Source: Fibrobacter sp.
GTDB taxonomy: Bacteria > Fibrobacterota > Fibrobacteria > Fibrobacterales > Fibrobacteraceae
DNA length: 51,119 nt
Direction of reading: 5' to 3'
Assembly (NCBI GenBank): GCA_012511955.1
Contig: JAAZFC010000098.1
Location: 1 to 51,119, forward strand
Shown here: positions 34,862-43,784 of the stretch, piece after piece
Numbering within the stretch: position 1 is the first letter of the stretch
Layout of the letters: the number at the start of each line of letters is the position of its first letter
Notes under the pieces: model-generated
Told to the model about the DNA's origin: nothing
Database searches by the model: none
The model's input: the letters and a program-made list of their open reading frames with translations, nothing else
Made by a program: the position numbers and the translations under genes

Positions 34862-35383
34862 CTATTGCTTGTTGCGCTCCAACATCCGACGCATCATTGG
34901 ACTAATGGTAGAGCGACAAGCCCAACCAAAATCAATAGTTTCTCCCTGACAAACTAAAACACCTTGAATTGAACTAGTTTTAGGATATAAAACTTCGTTG
35001 GCATAATACATTGGCGGAGCTTGAGTTAGCTCTTGAAAAGCATCAATTATTGTACTGTTTCCAGCCAAAACTCCACCCATACCGTTCAAAACTTCTCCTA
35101 AGCCTGACCTTGCCAATTCAATATCACCATCTACACCAGGTATCAAATTAAACATCTCAGCACTAAAAGACATAGCCAAAAGACTACTCCAATCATCGTT
35201 ACTCAAGCCCATATTCATGGAATGCTCTTGTTTCATAGAAAGTCTTGGCACAATAGACCATTTTTCAGAGTCTATTTCTTCTATTTCTAATCCCAAGGTA
35301 TCTTGGAATAAATTGCGTACAAGCTCGGGGAATTCCCCGAGCATTGATTGCATTACTTTGTCTATTTTTTCTTCTATTTCCAT
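34862..35383 (-). CDS. CheX/CheC-like phosphatase
   Basis: The 173-residue protein resembles the CheC/CheX/FliY fold. The ARSGLGEVLNGMGGVLAG segment carries the ExxN catalytic signature (E-V-L-N). Members dephosphorylate CheY~P. Its position directly before a cheY-like gene fits this role. It has an N-terminal helix rich in acidic residues and no membrane segment. The same fold appears in the N-terminal half of the diguanylate cyclase at 38081-39106. Confidence 0.75.
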   Translation of the reverse strand: MEIEEKIDKVMQSMLGEFPELVRNLFQDTLGLEIEEIDSEKWSIVPRLSMKQEHSMNMGLSNDDWSSLLAMSFSAEMFNLIPGVDGDIELARSGLGEVLNGMGGVLAGNSTIIDAFQELTQAPPMYYANEVLYPKTSSIQGVLVCQGETIDFGWACRSTISPMMRRMLERNKQ

Positions 35384-35394
35384 ACTACATTTCT

Positions 35395-37953
35395 TTAAAA
35401 GGTTTTTTCCACTTGAATGCCAAAGGAACGACGGTCTATTCCAAATAAATCAGTATGTTCGTCTGAGTTTCCAACTTGTTGCCATCTCAAGCTATGAATA
35501 GCATTTTTGCCATCACGAGTAGCAAGTAAATCATAAGCGTAAACCGACACTCTTAGATTTTCAGCAGCATGCCATTGTAAACCCATATTCCACTTAACCA
35601 TAGGATCTAAATGAGCCCTTAGATAATTGAAATCAGGTTCTTTTTCTACTAATGGTCTACGACCTTTTAGCGCATAGAACACGCGTAAATCTGTGTGGAA
35701 ACTAAAGTCAGATAGCAATCTTAGATCCATGTAAAGTTTAGAAACATGGGTATTTAAGTTCATAAAGTGTTTGCCATCTACGGTAATTTGATCTTTAATC
35801 GCATTACTTGTTACTTCAATTTTTTCACCAGTGGGCACTGGACGGTACCTAGTCATTCCATGCTCTTCATATTCTTCCCAGAACACGCCATCAGTATCAA
35901 ATTCGTCTTGGTAACTGGTATGATCTTGTTTTTCTAAATCCATGTTTACCAATACTTGATAAGCATGAGAAGCACCTACGCGAATGTTTTTCCAATCGGC
36001 GCCTACATCAATTTCAGCATTGACAAACTCGTAATTACCAGAGTTGATCACACGGAATTCTTCTTGGTTCCAAGTAAAGAGATCTTTAACTTTGTTATAA
36101 GAAATAGATGGTTGTACAGTAGCTACACCGAAGTTATGCACACTGGTCAATTCCAAAGATTGCACGCGTTCAGGCTTAAGTTTGTGTAAATCAGATTCTT
36201 TTACACCGGGAATAGGAGTGGAGTTTCCACCGGGTCTTTCTGCAGGTTTTTCAAAATGATAGCCATCGTACGCATCACCATTATCATCAAAATTATTACG
36301 GTTGTATTCGTAGTTATCTGCGCTACCATTATTAGCAGAAGTTTGGAAAATCAATTTAATGGCATGATTTTCTGAAGGTAAAGTAATTAAAGCCAATTTA
36401 GGTGATAGCACTCCGCCAATATCTTTAGTACGGGTGTGGATATCATAGCGTAAACCACCATGCACAAATAGTTTAGGATTCATTTCGTATAACGCTTCAC
36501 CAAAAAACGCATTGTTGGTATAAAGCACATCAGAAACAATCTTGTGCAAAGGCATTTCTTTTTGCTCATTACGCCCCATTAAATCGTTGCCAATATCATC
36601 TACGCGTAGCTCATAACCCACGGCAGCTTGTAATTTATCTATGCTTTTGAGCATAAAAGATGCACCTAAAGAATATCTTCTTTCACCAAAGGTTTCTTCT
36701 ACAAAAGAATTTCTTTCTTCGCCAGCTAAAGTTTCATATCCTTTACGCTCTTCCAGTAAAATTCTGTTAGTTACTGCATCGAACCCAGCTTTTAGTTTTA
36801 ATTCATTGGCACCTATATCTAAATTATAGCTCAATTCAGACATAATATTATCGATTTGATACTGGCGACGGTTTCCACCCCAACTTTCTGTTTCTTGCCA
36901 CCAACCACCATTCCAAGTAGTATCGTAAATAGTGTCTATAAATACAACTTCTTTACCATCTATATTCATGATTTTTTCCACTGGAGTTTTGGATATATCA
37001 CCCATTTCACCAGCGTTTACCCATTTACCTTCTACTAAACGAGCTTCAGAAGTTTCATTTCCTGCAATATCAGGCCAGGGATCCACAATAAATTGTCCAC
37101 CAGCATTAGCTACTTGGTGAGTTACTCTTGTATATAAACGTAAATTATCCCATTGATAATCTATACCTACTTTCCAGTTACCTGGTGTACACCATGCGCA
37201 TCCAGCACTGGGCACGCTTTCATAACCGTTATTACCTAACCATTGGGGATAAGGCCAGTGTGGACGACCCCACAAACGAGCTTCTTCGGGTTTTAAACCG
37301 TCGGATTGGCGATAACCTAAAGAAACTACCAAGCTTTGATTATCATCAAAACCTTGATAAACATCTACGCCAATTTCTTTGCTGGTTCCATCGAAATCCC
37401 AAGTACCGAGACCACCCCGAACTACAGTTTGATCTGTTTCATATCTTTTGGTTACGATGTTAACAATTCCCGCTATAGCACCAGAACCGTAAACTAAACC
37501 AGCTGGTCCGCGCAACACTTCAACCCTTTCTACATCACCAAATAAACCTAAATTTATTTCGGACATAGCCCCATCTCGGCTTTCATGGTTCATTTTATGA
37601 CCATTCACCAAGAAAATAAATTTGGTGTTGCGGTCTGCGGCAACACCGCGCATTCCCCAAATTTCACCATTCCATTTGTTGTACATGTACTGGAAACCAG
37701 GAACATAAATTTCTAACAACTCAGACAAATGCCTAGCTCCAGAGCTATTGACATCCTCTTTTTTAATCACCGTCATACTCAAAGGTGATTTCATTAGATC
37801 TAAATCTAAAAATGATCCTGTTTCTAATGCTAATGAAAGCAAACTACTTAACGACAAATCATCGTAAGAGCTTACCATCTCATCGGCCCAAACCAACGCT
37901 AAACTTATACTCAAGAATAGCATAACTAAGATTCTACTTTTATTTTTTGTCAT
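35395..37953 (-). CDS. TonB-dependent outer-membrane receptor
   Basis: The 852-residue protein has a signal peptide (to about LVWA), a plug domain (PLSMTVIKKEDVNSSGARHLSELL, NGEIWGMRGVAADRNTKFIFLVNG, VERVEVLRGPAGLVYGSGAIAGIVNIVTK) and a long 22-strand-type barrel ending FGIQVEKTF. It has no STN signalling domain and no obvious carboxypeptidase-like N-terminal repeat. GAGGG precedes the ATG. It is the first gene of the six-gene operon and probably captures a ligand whose arrival is reported by the binding proteins and kinase. The ligand (siderophore, glycan, metal) is not indicated. Confidence 0.92.
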   Translation of the reverse strand: MTKNKSRILVMLFLSISLALVWADEMVSSYDDLSLSSLLSLALETGSFLDLDLMKSPLSMTVIKKEDVNSSGARHLSELLEIYVPGFQYMYNKWNGEIWGMRGVAADRNTKFIFLVNGHKMNHESRDGAMSEINLGLFGDVERVEVLRGPAGLVYGSGAIAGIVNIVTKRYETDQTVVRGGLGTWDFDGTSKEIGVDVYQGFDDNQSLVVSLGYRQSDGLKPEEARLWGRPHWPYPQWLGNNGYESVPSAGCAWCTPGNWKVGIDYQWDNLRLYTRVTHQVANAGGQFIVDPWPDIAGNETSEARLVEGKWVNAGEMGDISKTPVEKIMNIDGKEVVFIDTIYDTTWNGGWWQETESWGGNRRQYQIDNIMSELSYNLDIGANELKLKAGFDAVTNRILLEERKGYETLAGEERNSFVEETFGERRYSLGASFMLKSIDKLQAAVGYELRVDDIGNDLMGRNEQKEMPLHKIVSDVLYTNNAFFGEALYEMNPKLFVHGGLRYDIHTRTKDIGGVLSPKLALITLPSENHAIKLIFQTSANNGSADNYEYNRNNFDDNGDAYDGYHFEKPAERPGGNSTPIPGVKESDLHKLKPERVQSLELTSVHNFGVATVQPSISYNKVKDLFTWNQEEFRVINSGNYEFVNAEIDVGADWKNIRVGASHAYQVLVNMDLEKQDHTSYQDEFDTDGVFWEEYEEHGMTRYRPVPTGEKIEVTSNAIKDQITVDGKHFMNLNTHVSKLYMDLRLLSDFSFHTDLRVFYALKGRRPLVEKEPDFNYLRAHLDPMVKWNMGLQWHAAENLRVSVYAYDLLATRDGKNAIHSLRWQQVGNSDEHTDLFGIDRRSFGIQVEKTF

Positions 37954-38011
37954 TTTACCCTCTTTATTTTTGCAGTTAAAAAAATGTCCTATTATAAATC
38001 GTACCCCTTGT

Positions 38012-38026
38012 TTGAACTAATTTCAA
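38012..38026. promoter_or_regulatory. Inverted repeat in the divergent receptor/cyclase promoter region
   Basis: TTGAA-CTAAT-TTCAA is a perfect inverted repeat in the 127-base gap between the receptor start (37953) and the diguanylate cyclase start (38081). A -10-like TATAAT for the receptor lies nearby on the minus strand. It may be an operator shared by both transcripts. Confidence 0.4.
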
Positions 38027-38080
38027 CAAAAACTTTATTTTTTGTTTTTTTTCAAAAAAAACCTTATTTTTATATCAATT

Positions 38081-39106
38081 ATGAATGAAGATCAAAAATA
38101 TATGATCAAACTCAAGCAATGCACACAAGATTTCTCTACTGTTGCTGCTGAGTCAATAAGTGCTATGGGTGCCCCTATCACTCATTCACATATAGAACCT
38201 ATTGATAAACAAGATTCTGATTATGAAGGTCTTACTGTTTTTTGTAATTTTTCTGGGACTGTACAAGGGTTTTTCTTAATTAACATTTCTGAAGATGAAG
38301 CTTGCGCTTTAACGGGCCTTGAAAATATTGATGACAATAGAAATCTCGTAAACGAGTTTTTTAAAGAAATAATTAATATTGCATCAGGGGATTCCATAGA
38401 GTCTTTAGAGGAATATTTAGGCCATTTAACTTATTTTCCTCCTGTGGTTTCCCGAGGTGAAATTGAATTTCCTCTTTTTGCTTCCTCTGAAGTTAGTTTG
38501 CTTTTAAACCATACTATAAAAGTTCATTGCGGTATATATCTCTATCTCGCTGAAATCAAAATAGGAGCAGAGCTACGCCGTATGCAAAAATCTTTAATGG
38601 AAACAAGACATTCCTCTCGCATAGATTCACTAACCATGGTTTATAATAGATTCTGTTTTGATTCTGATTTCCCCAACATGGTAGAAGATTCTTTAACTTT
38701 GCAAAAAACTCTTTCCACTTTATGGATAGATATTGATTTATTTAAACAATTCAATGACACCCATGGACACCAAGTGGGTGATGAAGTACTTAAAATAGTA
38801 GGCCAAGCATTACTTACTTCCATTCGCGATTCTGATATGGCTTTTCGCTATGGCGGCGACGAATTTATCTTAGTGCTACGAGGTACACCGCGCACAAAAG
38901 CTACCATTGTTGCTGATAGAATTAACAACTATTTAAAAGAAAATCCTTTGACAGTAGCTGATGGGGAATTAATCACACCTACCTTAAGTATTGGTATCAG
39001 CGACTTGCAATTGGGTGATACTGTGGAGTCTTTATTAGAAAGAACTGACAAAGCCCTCTATACCGCTAAGGACAGAGGGCGAAATTGCGTAGTTATCGAG
39101 CCATAA
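38081..39106 (+). CDS. Diguanylate cyclase with CheX-like N-terminal domain
   Basis: The 341-residue protein has an N-terminal CheX-like domain (~1-170) with NEFFKEIINIASG carrying ExxN (E-I-I-N). A short coiled linker (GAELRRMQKSLMETRHSSR) leads to a full GGDEF domain with the intact RYGGDEF motif. The inhibitory I-site RDSD sits exactly five residues upstream, so both activity and c-di-GMP feedback are expected. An open frame begins at 38042, but the ATG at 38081 fits better. It is divergent from the receptor operon and shares its regulatory gap. Confidence 0.88.
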   Translation: MNEDQKYMIKLKQCTQDFSTVAAESISAMGAPITHSHIEPIDKQDSDYEGLTVFCNFSGTVQGFFLINISEDEACALTGLENIDDNRNLVNEFFKEIINIASGDSIESLEEYLGHLTYFPPVVSRGEIEFPLFASSEVSLLLNHTIKVHCGIYLYLAEIKIGAELRRMQKSLMETRHSSRIDSLTMVYNRFCFDSDFPNMVEDSLTLQKTLSTLWIDIDLFKQFNDTHGHQVGDEVLKIVGQALLTSIRDSDMAFRYGGDEFILVLRGTPRTKATIVADRINNYLKENPLTVADGELITPTLSIGISDLQLGDTVESLLERTDKALYTAKDRGRNCVVIEP

Positions 39107-40022
39107 ACCATGGCTTGTAGCTATTATTCAGAGGCTTAACCACATAAATTCCAGGATTTAGCTGAACATTTTTCCAGTTTGCGCCTCTATACACTCTCTG
39201 ACCTTGACTATTATAAATCTGCACCACATCTGGATAATTTTGACTGATATTTCCATTAGTTAACAAAATCCCTGTGGGTTTTTCGGGTTCAGGTTCAGGT
39301 TCGGGTTCAGGTTCTGGTACTTTTATAGGATCTTCAAAAGCTTCAACTGAATCGGAAAATTCTGGCTCTTTTTCTAATAGCCCATAGTTTACTTTGCGCA
39401 AAATAAGGGAATATTGATAAAAATGACCCTGTGATTCTTCCTCAATCGAACTTAAGATGGCAGAGCTAACATCAGCACTATCTAAGTTCATGATATACCT
39501 TGAAAAAGAATAAATTTTTGATTCTGCAGGCACTGAATCTTTAACATAAAGGTAAGCATGCCAAGTGGTTGTATGCCCAAGTATGACTATTTCATTAAAA
39601 GATATTGTTTTATTTTCAAGATTTTGCGTGTCAGGCATAAACCAAAACCACGGATTTTCTCCAAAATTAGTCATTTTAACATCAGTTACAAACCTAGTCC
39701 ACAAACTATCTTCTAAAATTATATGTTCTTCTTTGTGATATCCAGAGTGCACAACTTTCTGCTTATTCCAATTGCATGAAGCTGAAAGATAATCTAACAT
39801 AAGCAGACTATCTTCCCAAAAGGGGTTGGGGATTTTATGTAGCGCTTTGTCGCTAAGCACAGCAACTTGTTTAAGATTATCTTTAGAATCTCCAACAAAA
39901 TAATATTGATCTACTGAGTCCACTCCTAGCATATATAAACTGTCAGGATCGGCACACCAATCATGAGACCAAGAAAAACTATAGGCTAAAAAAACTAGCA
40001 CCAAATATTTAATTTGCTTCAT
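39093..40022 (-). CDS. Secreted protein with PE-repeat linker and T9SS-like C-terminal domain
   Basis: The 309-residue protein has a signal peptide (to about FSWSHD) and a globular part of unknown fold with several Cys and Trp residues. A PEPEPEPEPEPEKP linker follows, encoded by a hexanucleotide repeat. The C-terminal domain VQIYNSQGQRVYRGANWKNVQLNPGIYVVKPL matches the Por/T9SS type A sorting pattern. It would be exported and anchored or released at the surface. The last 14 bases overlap the convergent cyclase gene. The main domain is not recognised. Confidence 0.72.
   Translation of the reverse strand: MKQIKYLVLVFLAYSFSWSHDWCADPDSLYMLGVDSVDQYYFVGDSKDNLKQVAVLSDKALHKIPNPFWEDSLLMLDYLSASCNWNKQKVVHSGYHKEEHIILEDSLWTRFVTDVKMTNFGENPWFWFMPDTQNLENKTISFNEIVILGHTTTWHAYLYVKDSVPAESKIYSFSRYIMNLDSADVSSAILSSIEEESQGHFYQYSLILRKVNYGLLEKEPEFSDSVEAFEDPIKVPEPEPEPEPEPEKPTGILLTNGNISQNYPDVVQIYNSQGQRVYRGANWKNVQLNPGIYVVKPLNNSYKPWFMAR
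39285..39318 (+). repeat. Hexanucleotide (GGTTCA)n-type repeat encoding the PE linker
   Basis: About five imperfect copies of GGTTCA/GGTTCG lie in frame. Copy-number change would alter linker length by whole Pro-Glu units without a frameshift. Confidence 0.7.
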
Positions 40023-40059
40023 AACTACCTCTATTATAAAAATAACTATAAAACAAAAA

Positions 40060-40082
40060 ACGCAGAGAAGTTTTCTCTGCGT
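40060..40082 (-). terminator. Rho-independent terminator of the Hsp20 gene
   Basis: On the minus strand ACGCAGAGAA pairs with TTCTCTGCGT around a 3-base loop and is followed by TTTTTTG. It lies 27 bases after the hsp20 stop. Stem and U-tract are both good. Confidence 0.85.
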
Positions 40083-40108
40083 CTGGAGACAATGGAATTT
40101 ATTTAATT

Positions 40109-40528
40109 TTATTGGATTTCAATTCTTTTTGCCACTGCTTCTGGTTTTTGCGCAATTTCTAGTCGCAGCACCCCATCGTGATAACTGGCTTCAATGTTTT
40201 CTTGATCCACCGTATCAGCCAGTTTAAATGAGCGCTCATATTTACCCCATGCTCTTTCACCTAAATAGTTTGAACCTTCTTTGAGTTCACGCTCGTGTTT
40301 TTTCTCGGCACTTAGGGTTAGGACATTGCGTTCCACCGAAACAGTGATAGATTCTTTGTTTACCCCAGGTAATTCAGCTTCTAAGACTAGTTTATCATTT
40401 TCTTCGAATACATCGACACGGGGTCTTAGTGTAGCATTTTCATGGCTTTGGGGTGCGCTAAAGTAATTATCAAAAAAGCTATCTACAGAACTTAAATTTC
40501 TAAACGGATTAAATACAGTCATGTTCAT
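40109..40528 (-). CDS. Small heat-shock protein Hsp20
   Basis: The 139-residue alpha-crystallin-type chaperone binds unfolding proteins and keeps them soluble. The core runs RPRVDVFEENDKLVLEAELPGV, then ITVSVERNVLTLSAEKK, SFKLADTVDQENIEASYHDGVLRLEI, and ends with an IEIQ tail like the I-x-I motif. AAGGAGAT lies six bases before the ATG. A sigma54-type promoter at 40579-40594 precedes it, which is unusual for most heat-shock genes. It is a single-gene unit closed by a strong terminator. Confidence 0.94.
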   Translation of the reverse strand: MNMTVFNPFRNLSSVDSFFDNYFSAPQSHENATLRPRVDVFEENDKLVLEAELPGVNKESITVSVERNVLTLSAEKKHERELKEGSNYLGERAWGKYERSFKLADTVDQENIEASYHDGVLRLEIAQKPEAVAKRIEIQ

Positions 40529-40578
40529 TTTTATCTCCTTGCTTAAGGTTATTTTATTTTGTTGTTTGCTCCTTATAT

Positions 40579-40594
40579 TGCAAAGAGCGTGCCA
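40579..40594 (-). promoter_or_regulatory. Sigma54 (-24/-12) promoter for hsp20
   Basis: On the minus strand TGGCAC, five bases, then TTGCA match the -24/-12 consensus exactly. It lies about 51 bases upstream of the hsp20 ATG. Farther upstream an inverted motif GCGCTAAAAACGCG could be an enhancer-binding site, but that is weak. Confidence 0.7.
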
Positions 40595-40711
40595 ATACCA
40601 AAAATCACTGAATTATCGCGTTTTTAGCGCATTTTCAACTAATTTAAGCTTTTTTAAAAATAAATGTTGCTTTTTAGAACTCTGTTTTTGCAACGCTGGT
40701 GCAAAAGAAAA

Positions 40712-40733
40712 CGCCCACAGATTTCTGTGAGCG
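40712..40733 (-). terminator. Rho-independent terminator of the qNOR operon
   Basis: On the minus strand CGCTCACAGA pairs with TCTGTGGGCG (one G-T pair) and is followed by TTTTCTTTT. It lies 42 bases after the qNOR stop. Confidence 0.75.
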
Positions 40734-40774
40734 TGATTAGTAAGGAGAGTATTACAGTATGGGGAGCATTATTT

Positions 40775-43027
40775 TTATTTGTTTTTACAACACTTGATGC
40801 TTTGACGCAATACATCACCTGTAAATAAAGCTAGTAGCCCTACTCCTATTAAGAAAGGAGTATCACCTATAAAGCGCATCCAGCGTAAGGTTTGCATATA
40901 GCCTTGTTGCATAAATTCTGCGCTGCGAGCAAACCATAAACCATGCTCCACTGAGGCTATAGCTTGTAGGATTCCTATGGGTAAGAGAGAGAAAAGAATC
41001 ATAGCAGCCAAGCCAAAGTTCATAAGCCAAAAAGACCATTTAAGCCAAGTGTTATTCCACTGTGCTCGGGGGTTTAAGCGTCTTAAAACTACTAAAATCA
41101 AACCAATGCTAAGCAACCCATAAACTCCAAAGGTAGCCGCATGGGCATGCACCGGAGTTAGATTTAAGCCTTGCACATAATAGAGCGAAATAGGTGGATT
41201 AATCAAAAATCCGAATACTCCAGCGCCCACAAAGTTCCAAAATGCTACCCCTATAAAGAACTTGATGGGCCACTCATAAGTTTTCATCCAATTAGCTTGC
41301 AAACCACGCGACCAATTATCAAAAGCTTCTACACCTACCAAAACCAAAGGCACAACTTCTAGGGCAGAAAAGCATGCGCCAATAGCCATAATAGATGTAG
41401 GAGTTCCACTAAAATACAGATGATGGAAAGTTCCGGGGATTCCGCCAATCAAGAAAATAGATGCCGATGATAAACTCGCTCTAGTAGCAAACTTTTTGGA
41501 AACTAGGCCTAAGTTTACAAAGAGGAAAGATATGGCCACGGTGGCAAAGACTTCAAAAAATCCTTCTACCCATAAATGCACCACCCACCAGCGCCAATAT
41601 TCCATTACGGAAAGGTGAGTTTTGGCACCATAAAACAATCCTGCACCATAAAATAGACCTATTGCTGTGGCAGAACCGGTAAACAAAGCCAACAAGCTTT
41701 TATCTTCACCAGGTTTCTTTAAAGCTGGTAAAATTCCGCGTAACATTAATCCCAACCAGAGAATTAATCCCACCAATAGGGCTATTTGCCAAATTCTACC
41801 TAAATCCAAATATTCATAACCCTGGTGTCCTATTAAAAAACTTATGTCTAAACTTAATTTTTGATGAATAGCTAAGGCTTCGCCCAAAAGTGAACCGCCC
41901 ACCACCAAAACCAGCGCCCCAAACAATATGTTTGCGCCTAATCTTTGATGTTTTGGATCTTTACCCCCATTAATTATGGGAGCTAAAAATAAACCTGCGG
42001 TTAAAAAAGAAGTCGCTATCCAAAATAAAGCCAGTTGTATATGCCAAGTACGCGCTAAACTATAAGGCAACCATTCACTGAGTTTAAATCCATAAAAATC
42101 TTGACCTTCTACGGTGTAATGCGCTAAGGCTCCTCCCAAAAGACTTTGCAATCCAAAAAGAGCCACCACCACCAGAATATATTTCCACAAAGATTTTTGC
42201 GAAGGGGTTAAACTAAAAGAATTAAGCGGATCGTCTATGGGTGCAACAATATCATCTTCCTCTTTGCGTTTAAAAGACCATATCCATACAAAAGCACCAA
42301 TGGCTAAAACCAAGAGAATAATAGAAGCTATGGACCAAGCAATATTTGCTGTGGTGGCCACATTGTCTATTAAAGGTTCGTGGGGCCAGTTGTTAGTATA
42401 GGTTATTTCGCTGTTAGGCCTATTAGTGGCCGCCGACCAAGAGGTCCAGAAAAAGAATTTGGACAGATTTTGTCGCCTTTCTAAATCGGGCATTACATTT
42501 TCTTGCATAGCATAAGCTTGTCTTAGCTTTTGAAAATCGGGATGATTTCCATAAAGCTCAATGTAATGTTCTGCGGTTTTTTGTATAGCCGCCCAGCGTC
42601 TGGGGCTAATTTGTACTTTATCGGTTTTAGCGTTGTAAGTATTACTGCGTATATCTTGTTTGAGCGCTACTTTGGCCACAGCTATTTCTTCGGAATTTAG
42701 ATTAGCATAACTTTTAGCAAAACGCTCTTGGGAAAAGTTTTCTAACCAAAATCCTATTTCACGATGCAACCAATCGGCAGTCCAGTCAGGCGCTTGGTAT
42801 GCCCCATGCCCCCAAACTGTTCCTATTTGCTGACCACCAGCAGATTGCCATGCTAATTGTCCGTTTATTATTTGATCTTTGCTAATAACTTGCTTCCCAT
42901 TGACCTCAAAAGCACTGGGAATGGGGGGTGCTTGTCTATATACCTCTTTACCATAAAATCCTAGTATGGTAAAAGTAAATACCAAGACCCCCACCAAAGA
43001 CAACCAATGTAAGCGATAGGCCTTCAT
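40775..43027 (-). CDS. norZ: Quinol-dependent nitric oxide reductase (qNOR)
   Basis: The 750-residue single-subunit enzyme reduces two NO to N2O using quinol electrons. A long periplasmic N-terminal extension (~35-225) replaces the cytochrome c subunit of cNOR. About 12 further membrane helices follow, with heme/FeB ligands such as HIQLALFW, HLWVEGFFEVFA (with the active-site glutamates), FHHLYFSGTP and HAHAATFGVYG. A GTG at 43036 is possible, but AGGTG six bases before the ATG at 43027 decides the start. It follows the RIC stop by one base, so the two are co-transcribed from the sigma54 promoter. Confidence 0.95.
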   Translation of the reverse strand: MKAYRLHWLSLVGVLVFTFTILGFYGKEVYRQAPPIPSAFEVNGKQVISKDQIINGQLAWQSAGGQQIGTVWGHGAYQAPDWTADWLHREIGFWLENFSQERFAKSYANLNSEEIAVAKVALKQDIRSNTYNAKTDKVQISPRRWAAIQKTAEHYIELYGNHPDFQKLRQAYAMQENVMPDLERRQNLSKFFFWTSWSAATNRPNSEITYTNNWPHEPLIDNVATTANIAWSIASIILLVLAIGAFVWIWSFKRKEEDDIVAPIDDPLNSFSLTPSQKSLWKYILVVVALFGLQSLLGGALAHYTVEGQDFYGFKLSEWLPYSLARTWHIQLALFWIATSFLTAGLFLAPIINGGKDPKHQRLGANILFGALVLVVGGSLLGEALAIHQKLSLDISFLIGHQGYEYLDLGRIWQIALLVGLILWLGLMLRGILPALKKPGEDKSLLALFTGSATAIGLFYGAGLFYGAKTHLSVMEYWRWWVVHLWVEGFFEVFATVAISFLFVNLGLVSKKFATRASLSSASIFLIGGIPGTFHHLYFSGTPTSIMAIGACFSALEVVPLVLVGVEAFDNWSRGLQANWMKTYEWPIKFFIGVAFWNFVGAGVFGFLINPPISLYYVQGLNLTPVHAHAATFGVYGLLSIGLILVVLRRLNPRAQWNNTWLKWSFWLMNFGLAAMILFSLLPIGILQAIASVEHGLWFARSAEFMQQGYMQTLRWMRFIGDTPFLIGVGLLALFTGDVLRQSIKCCKNK

Positions 43028-43028
43028 T

Positions 43029-43682
43029 TTATTCACCTAAAGCGCGGGGGAAAAGGATGTTATTTTCCAAACTTATATGTTCCATCAACTCTTGGATAAA
43101 AGTGTGGGTGTTCATATAAGAAGCGCGCCAAGTATTGCATGCCCCTTCGGGCAAAGTGAAGTTATTTGTCAACTGATCCATAAGTTCCACATCTTTGCCG
43201 GCCTCATCGTGTTCGTGTAGCATAGCTTTAATGGGATGACTCATCCAATCTTTGTCAGCATTTTCTAAAATAGCAGGAAAAAGCACTTGCTCTTCTTTTG
43301 CCATGTGCGAAAGCAAATCTTCTTCTAGTTTTTCGAGCACATCAGCTAAACCTGCTGGACATTCGGGATGATAGCCATGTACCTGCTCTACGCGACGAGC
43401 TAAGCGAATCAATTCAGGAAGATCTTCCCGATGTTTAGCGTGGTAATTTTTTATGATATGATCTATAATTTCACTGTCAGCACGGCTTTTCCAATCATCA
43501 TCACCTTCAAATTTTTCTAAGCCTTGTAATTCTGACAATAGCTTATCGGTGTTTTCGCCACAAGCTTCACCTATGGTTGTGTTTCCGCCGCAGCAAAAAT
43601 CTAAACCATGGGATCGTAAAATACGGGTGGCACCAGAGTATTCAGTGGCTACTACGCCTAGGGGAGTGTTTGCTGTAATCAT
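43029..43682 (-). CDS. ric: Iron-sulfur cluster repair di-iron protein (RIC; YtfE/ScdA)
   Basis: The 217-residue protein restores Fe-S clusters damaged by NO or oxidants. An N-terminal ScdA_N domain carries SHGLDFCCGGN. The hemerythrin-like part has di-iron histidines in HIIKNYHAKH, LLSHMAKEEQVLFP, MLHEHDEAG and ELMEHISLENNILFP. A frame reaching 43805 exists, but AAGGAT six bases before the ATG at 43682 and the family N-terminus set the start. It is the first gene of the NO operon. Confidence 0.94.
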   Translation of the reverse strand: MITANTPLGVVATEYSGATRILRSHGLDFCCGGNTTIGEACGENTDKLLSELQGLEKFEGDDDWKSRADSEIIDHIIKNYHAKHREDLPELIRLARRVEQVHGYHPECPAGLADVLEKLEEDLLSHMAKEEQVLFPAILENADKDWMSHPIKAMLHEHDEAGKDVELMDQLTNNFTLPEGACNTWRASYMNTHTFIQELMEHISLENNILFPRALGE

Positions 43683-43721
43683 GATTTTATCCTTGTTAGT
43701 TGTTGATTTCACATTATCATT

Positions 43722-43736
43722 GCAACAAACATGCCA
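43722..43736 (-). promoter_or_regulatory. Sigma54 promoter of the ric-qNOR operon
   Basis: On the minus strand TGGCAT, five bases (GTTTG), then TTGC match the -24/-12 consensus except for T at the last base of TGGCAC. It is 40 bases from the ric ATG. Together with the NorR-type activator gene, the three upstream sites and qNOR, this is a coherent NO-inducible circuit. Confidence 0.8.
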
Positions 43737-43784
43737 ACAAAAACAAGCAAAAAGTCCTTTTAAACTCACCTCACACAGTTTTAT

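Noticed and set aside
39285-39318. Hexanucleotide repeat as a possible CRISPR or phase-variable tract
   Set aside because: It has no spacers and changes length in whole Pro-Glu units, so frame is kept; it is a protein linker.
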